Shown here one piece after another: positions 60,155 through 64,000 of a stretch of 64,000 bases of DNA. A program made the position numbers and the translations under genes. Within the stretch, counting starts at the first letter, position 1; every line of letters starts with the position of its first letter. This DNA is from Amphiura filiformis (taxonomy: Eukaryota; Echinodermata; Ophiuroidea; Amphilepidida; Amphiuridae), in NCBI RefSeq assembly GCF_039555335.1, contig NC_092631.1, forward strand, positions 4,741,501 through 4,805,500, written 5' to 3'. A model generated the notes under the pieces. The model ran no database searches. It was given only the letters and a program-made list of their open reading frames with translations, and was not told where the DNA came from.

Positions 60155-62805
60155 ATTAAACAGACTAGAACAGAGTCATATGCAACTTGCAATTGTTTCA
60201 TAATAATTTAATATATATCATACTTCTCTGAAGTAGAAAACATACTACATAATTGTTTGCTTGATTAAAAAAAAAGTTTTTAGATTAGATTTAACAATCA
60301 TAAATCCAGTAGGTAATGCCTCAACCTGGTTGCTTTCTGCGGAAAAAATTTCTCCTTCAGCCATAAATGTATGATCTTTTAAATTTTTTTTTTTTTTTTT
60401 TTTTTTTAATTTAAATTGATTTCTGGGCATATTTTAACATTTTTAAACATATCCAAATTTATACTTTATTGGAATCATCCAAATTTGTTGCATTTGTAAG
60501 AAAACAGAGCAAGTCTGAATTAATGTCGTTATTATGACATTACATTAGAGCTCCACAGTTCAGTGATCAAGATAGTACATGTGGGTTCCTTTCATTTTAC
60601 CTCATCATATTTTGGCTTATGAAAGTTGTTACTAATTATTTTTTCCTTTTGGCCAAAGTATAACAAAATTAGATTGTGTCAGAAATCATACATTATTTAT
60701 GGCTTTAATGCATAATGGGAGATTCCACCATGGGTGTGATTCAAAGCTTGTGAAATACCCTGAAAGCAGTAGAAATTCCTGAAAAACTGTTTGAAATTGG
60801 GCTAAAATACCCCAAAACTGGCTGAAAATCAATACAATTGCATAAATTTTGGCCACAAAAGATCCTGAAATCAGGAAAATTTTTGAAGAATCATACCCTG
60901 TTCCAAAATTATAAGATGACAGTGGGGTTCAGCACTTGCCAGCTTCACACAATTACAAGCAACAACTCAACTGCACTGCAATGCATTCATCTAGCTGATT
61001 AATCAACAATTGATGTGTTTGAAACTCATTGTGTGCGAATTCTATGAAATTATGTAGACGTATTCTTTCAAGTTTTGGCACACCATGTTGGTAGAGCAAT
61101 CAGATATTCAATTCTATGATTTCCGAGTCAGGGCACATCTTAATAAATTAAATTAAATGGAAACCCATTGCTTATTTGTTCACTTTACATGTAGTAGTTT
61201 TGCTTTCTTGATGCAGTTGTCAGCCTCATGGCTTGTACGTACTGTACATACAAACAAAATGGAAGCATGTAATGCATGCATCAGATGCAAATATCAAACC
61301 CATATACATTTGTACCATAGATTAGAACATCTGATGCCTTTGAACAAGTTCATTAGGAATGTTGATATTCAAAATGAACAAAATTCACATCTGATGCCTG
61401 TGCCTTCTGAGCAAGCTTAAAGCTCCACCTTGGAAATGCTTGTTTCCCAGGTAAACAGGAGACAGCAGGCCAGACCATGGCGAAATAGTAACATGAGTAG
61501 GTTTGTTTCACCTTGAAGGCATGAATAGTCTTGTAATTATGGGTTAACTCTCCCCTAAGCCATCCAATATGCCATGTATTATAGTTTTCAGCACAGTACT
61601 TCAGAGGTCTGCAAATTTGACTGATGTTGGTACAGTGTTCAAGAGTGACAACCTCACTCATCCAAGCGTAGACGGAGCGCTCAATTTGTCAGCATATACA
61701 CGCTAGCTTCCTATATGTTTACAATCACACTATTTGTGGTACTTCTCAGTTCACTAATGCAAACTGCTTGTATTGCCGACCCACATGGACAACCTCCTGT
61801 GGTATGATCAAACCACTGACCCCATTCACCCATTGCACGGATCCGCCACCCTGCTACCAAAACAAAGTTCTCCCTCCAAATGCATGTGCAAAACCTGTAT
61901 TTTTGTTTTTTAAACTTTCTAGCAACGTGCCAGTTTGCAAAGCGTACATGGTAATTACTGCCTTTTCCGAAAAAAATACAGCATTTATTGTGATTAACAA
62001 AATTTACCAAATGAAACATAGCTAAATCCTAATCCTTTAGTTAGTTCTACATGGCAATAAAATTATGCATTCTAATTTCTGGAAAACACATTTTCTAAAT
62101 CTTTAGTAACAAATTATGACACAATCTGGTCCATGGGGGCCGAAAGCGGCAAATTTGAAAATGAGATAAAGGACAAAAATATGGTGTAAGAAACAATAAC
62201 ATACATAAGAAAATAGACATCACAAAACTTCTTAACTTTAGAACCAAGTATGCTAGACCTTAGAGTAAATGAGAACCTGAAGTTGGTATAAGCTAATAAT
62301 TATAGTAACTCAATTTTCAAAATGCCTCAACTCAATTTTCAAAAATGCCCCCTTTGGTCCCATGGACCAGATCATGTCAGAATTATCAAAATTAACACAA
62401 AATATTAAAATTTTGAGCAAATTCATAGCTATACTCAAAATGTTGACTGCTTAGGCTTGTGCCAAGTCTTAGAATTTTATGACTGCAATTATCAATGCAA
62501 AATTGCATGTTTTTTGCCTATTTTCCCTCTTATTGGCCAACTATTGAAATTAAGACTTTTATTGCCAGTTAGAGCCAAAGTCCTAGAGGATTAAACTTTA
62601 GCAGTTTCATTAGGCAAAGCAGGATAGTATTCTTGTAATCCCAAATTATTGTATGAAAGGTGTCTGCACATACAATGTGCACTTGCACTTTGCGAGTAGA
62701 ACCTAGTTTTGAGATTACTAGTGCAAAGGTCAATAGGCTTGAGGAAGCAAACATATTGCCATTGATACACCTTCATTTCAGCATTCATTTAGTTATTGTC
62801 AATGT
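60155..62805. other. Low-repeat AT-rich DNA, possible 3' untranslated region
   Basis: 60310-60480 is the repeat shared with 11706-11875, with a T28 run at 60381. 62118-62378 is copy 2 of the GACACGATCTGG foldback. AATAAA motifs on the - strand lie at 62563-62568 and near 61985, downstream of the putative exon at 62806. Frames of 87-102 codons here show no domain. Confidence 0.3.
62118..62378. mobile_element. Foldback MITE 'GACACGATCTGGTCC', copy 2
   Basis: gacacaatctggtccatggg and the inverse ccatggaccagatcatgtc, with an AATTAT-like sequence close to both ends. Internal sequence (gaaccaagtatgctagacct) is the reverse complement of part of copy 1 at about 25390-25415. Confidence 0.65.
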
Positions 62806-62849
62806 TCAGTCGCTGTCACTGTCAGACTCACTCAGCTGTAAATCACGAC
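62806..62849 (-). CDS. Possible 3' terminal exon with acidic SDSDSD tail
   Basis: Acceptor TTTTTTTCCAG followed by a phase-1 frame reading xRDLQLSESDSDSD and stop TGA (62808-62806). Serine/aspartate C-termini are common in real proteins, and a polyadenylation signal lies ~240 bp downstream. No upstream exon was found in the remaining 1.1 kb, so the gene is unidentified and the call is tentative. Confidence 0.3.
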
Positions 62850-64000
62850 CTGGAAAAAAATAAATAAATAAATAAAGCCATAAGAAAATTTTGGGTTTCA
62901 GTTCACACCCCCCATTTTGAACAAATCCAGATAAACTTTGAAATTTACTGAAATGTCATGTTGAATCACAACATATTAATTTTTATCCATTTATTATGTC
63001 AACACCAAGTAGGTATTAAAGTTGGTATTAAACTGGTTTGATGAGAAAGATCAAAGCCGTATTAATTTAAGTTAAATTCCATTCTTATTCACAGACACCT
63101 GTGGCAGATAAGGATTCAGGCCCTTCGCACTCGATTATTAGTTTCCTGTTAAAGATTTTGAAAAAGGGACGAGGTGACTTTTAATTATTAATTATTAATT
63201 ATCTTTTATTTTCTTTATTTAGTTTGAACTATTACAAGCAACTATTGACTCATTTTGACTAGAGCGGGCATTTAATTATTTCACAACAATATTTGATTTT
63301 ATAAATAAGTGAAGGTAGAGTTGTACTCTTTGTTTATTCATCATTATTGTTGATATTATTAAAGTCAGAAAATGGCAAGTACAAGAAGTTGAAAGTTATT
63401 TTAAAGGAGAAAATTTGAAATAAAAATAAAATAATTAATTATTTTGAGATTTTCAATTTTGAACGCGGGCGGTAAACAGGAAACTAGTAATCAAGAGCGA
63501 AGGGCCTATAAATGGAATATGCCAGCATGACATCAGAGGAAACAGACTTGCTGAAAAATGGTATGAGTACCACATTTCTATGTCCAAATTTTGGCATCGT
63601 AAGTTGCAGAAGACATTAATGATGTACTGGTAATGGTGTGTTTTTACATAGCATTGGCAGCACCAGGCATTTTTTTCAAGGGGATGGGGGGAAGTGAATT
63701 TCAGGGGGGGTGAGAATCAACAAATTTTGCCAAAACTAGATACATCATTTATTTTATTTTTCCTGATAGCAACTACAGAGGAAATTTCAATTGAATGAGC
63801 GCAGCCTGACATAGCGGGACATACGTGCACTGCATGATGAAAGCCAGCGTGTGCGACTGTGCGTGCGTAACGCGGAACTGAATCCAACCATGCCAACACA
63901 CTTGTAGATTGATTAGTATTGTATCCAAGGTTGTGCGTTCACAATGTAGTTTGAAATATGCGCTATATGATCGTGCTTGGATCGTGTACAGCTGTTGAAA
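62850..64000. other. Right edge of window; one foldback, no gene confirmed
   Basis: 63119-63505 is a foldback (ggcccttcgcactcgattat mirrored by atcaagagcgaagggcc, arms ~35 bp). The rest is AT-rich with no recognisable exon. Confidence 0.45.

Noticed and set aside
61353-62025. Pairs of ~100-codon ORFs near 61-62 kb
   Set aside because: Frames occur on both strands with no conserved motif; the region fits untranslated or intergenic DNA better.

Overview
This is a eukaryotic (metazoan) window. The genes are split into many short exons with GT-AG introns. The dominant gene encodes a secreted mosaic of sushi (CCP), hyalin (HYR) and GCC2_GCC3/ephrin-receptor-like repeats, joined almost entirely at phase-1 introns. 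The intergenic and intronic DNA is crowded with LINEs, tRNA-derived SINEs, foldback MITEs and satellites. A LINE carrying a 2A-like peptide, together with the polydom (SVEP1)-like gene, fits a marine invertebrate deuterostome such as an echinoderm or hemichordate. That placement is an inference, not something the sequence proves.

Layout. (1) 1-3003: an element with terminal inverted repeats (TIRs). Its left arm is split by a TTAA-type foldback, and its core is a six-copy ~332-bp tandem array of tRNA-like units. (2) 3.2-15 kb: gene-poor DNA with a second TTAA foldback, a 2.9-kb element beginning ATGGCAGGCC, a tRNA-derived SINE and several MITEs. (3) 15.3-18.9 kb, + strand: a nearly full-length but decayed LINE with 2A-like, PHD, endonuclease and reverse transcriptase parts. 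(4) 19.2-44.4 kb, - strand: the main gene. I could join 22 exons from signal peptide to stop codon in one frame (4347 nt, about 1448 residues). Its introns host a nested LINE, MITEs and SINEs. (5) 44.5-50.2 kb: upstream DNA with foldbacks, a SINE with a clean 12-bp target duplication, a hAT-type MITE with a perfect 8-bp duplication, and segments homologous to 3.7-5.2 kb and 8.7-10.5 kb. (6) 50.19-59.78 kb: one satellite array of an 85-bp monomer (roughly 110 copies) with higher-order repeats of about 3.06 kb and 0.76 kb. (7) 59.8-64 kb: a third copy of one TTAA MITE, sparse unique DNA, and a possible 3' terminal exon of another - strand gene at 62.8 kb.

The main protein reads, N to C: signal peptide, short linker microexon, CCP, HYR, seven CCPs, domain D, four GCC2_GCC3 repeats, three CCPs, a second domain D, and a truncated GCC2_GCC3 repeat. 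Domain D (about 170-210 residues) is not one I can name. It occurs twice, and in both copies a run of arginines sits between two predicted beta strands, like a proprotein-convertase site in a SEA-like or Notch-HD-like loop. Nothing in the window looks bacterial, and no real tRNA, rRNA or CRISPR locus is present.
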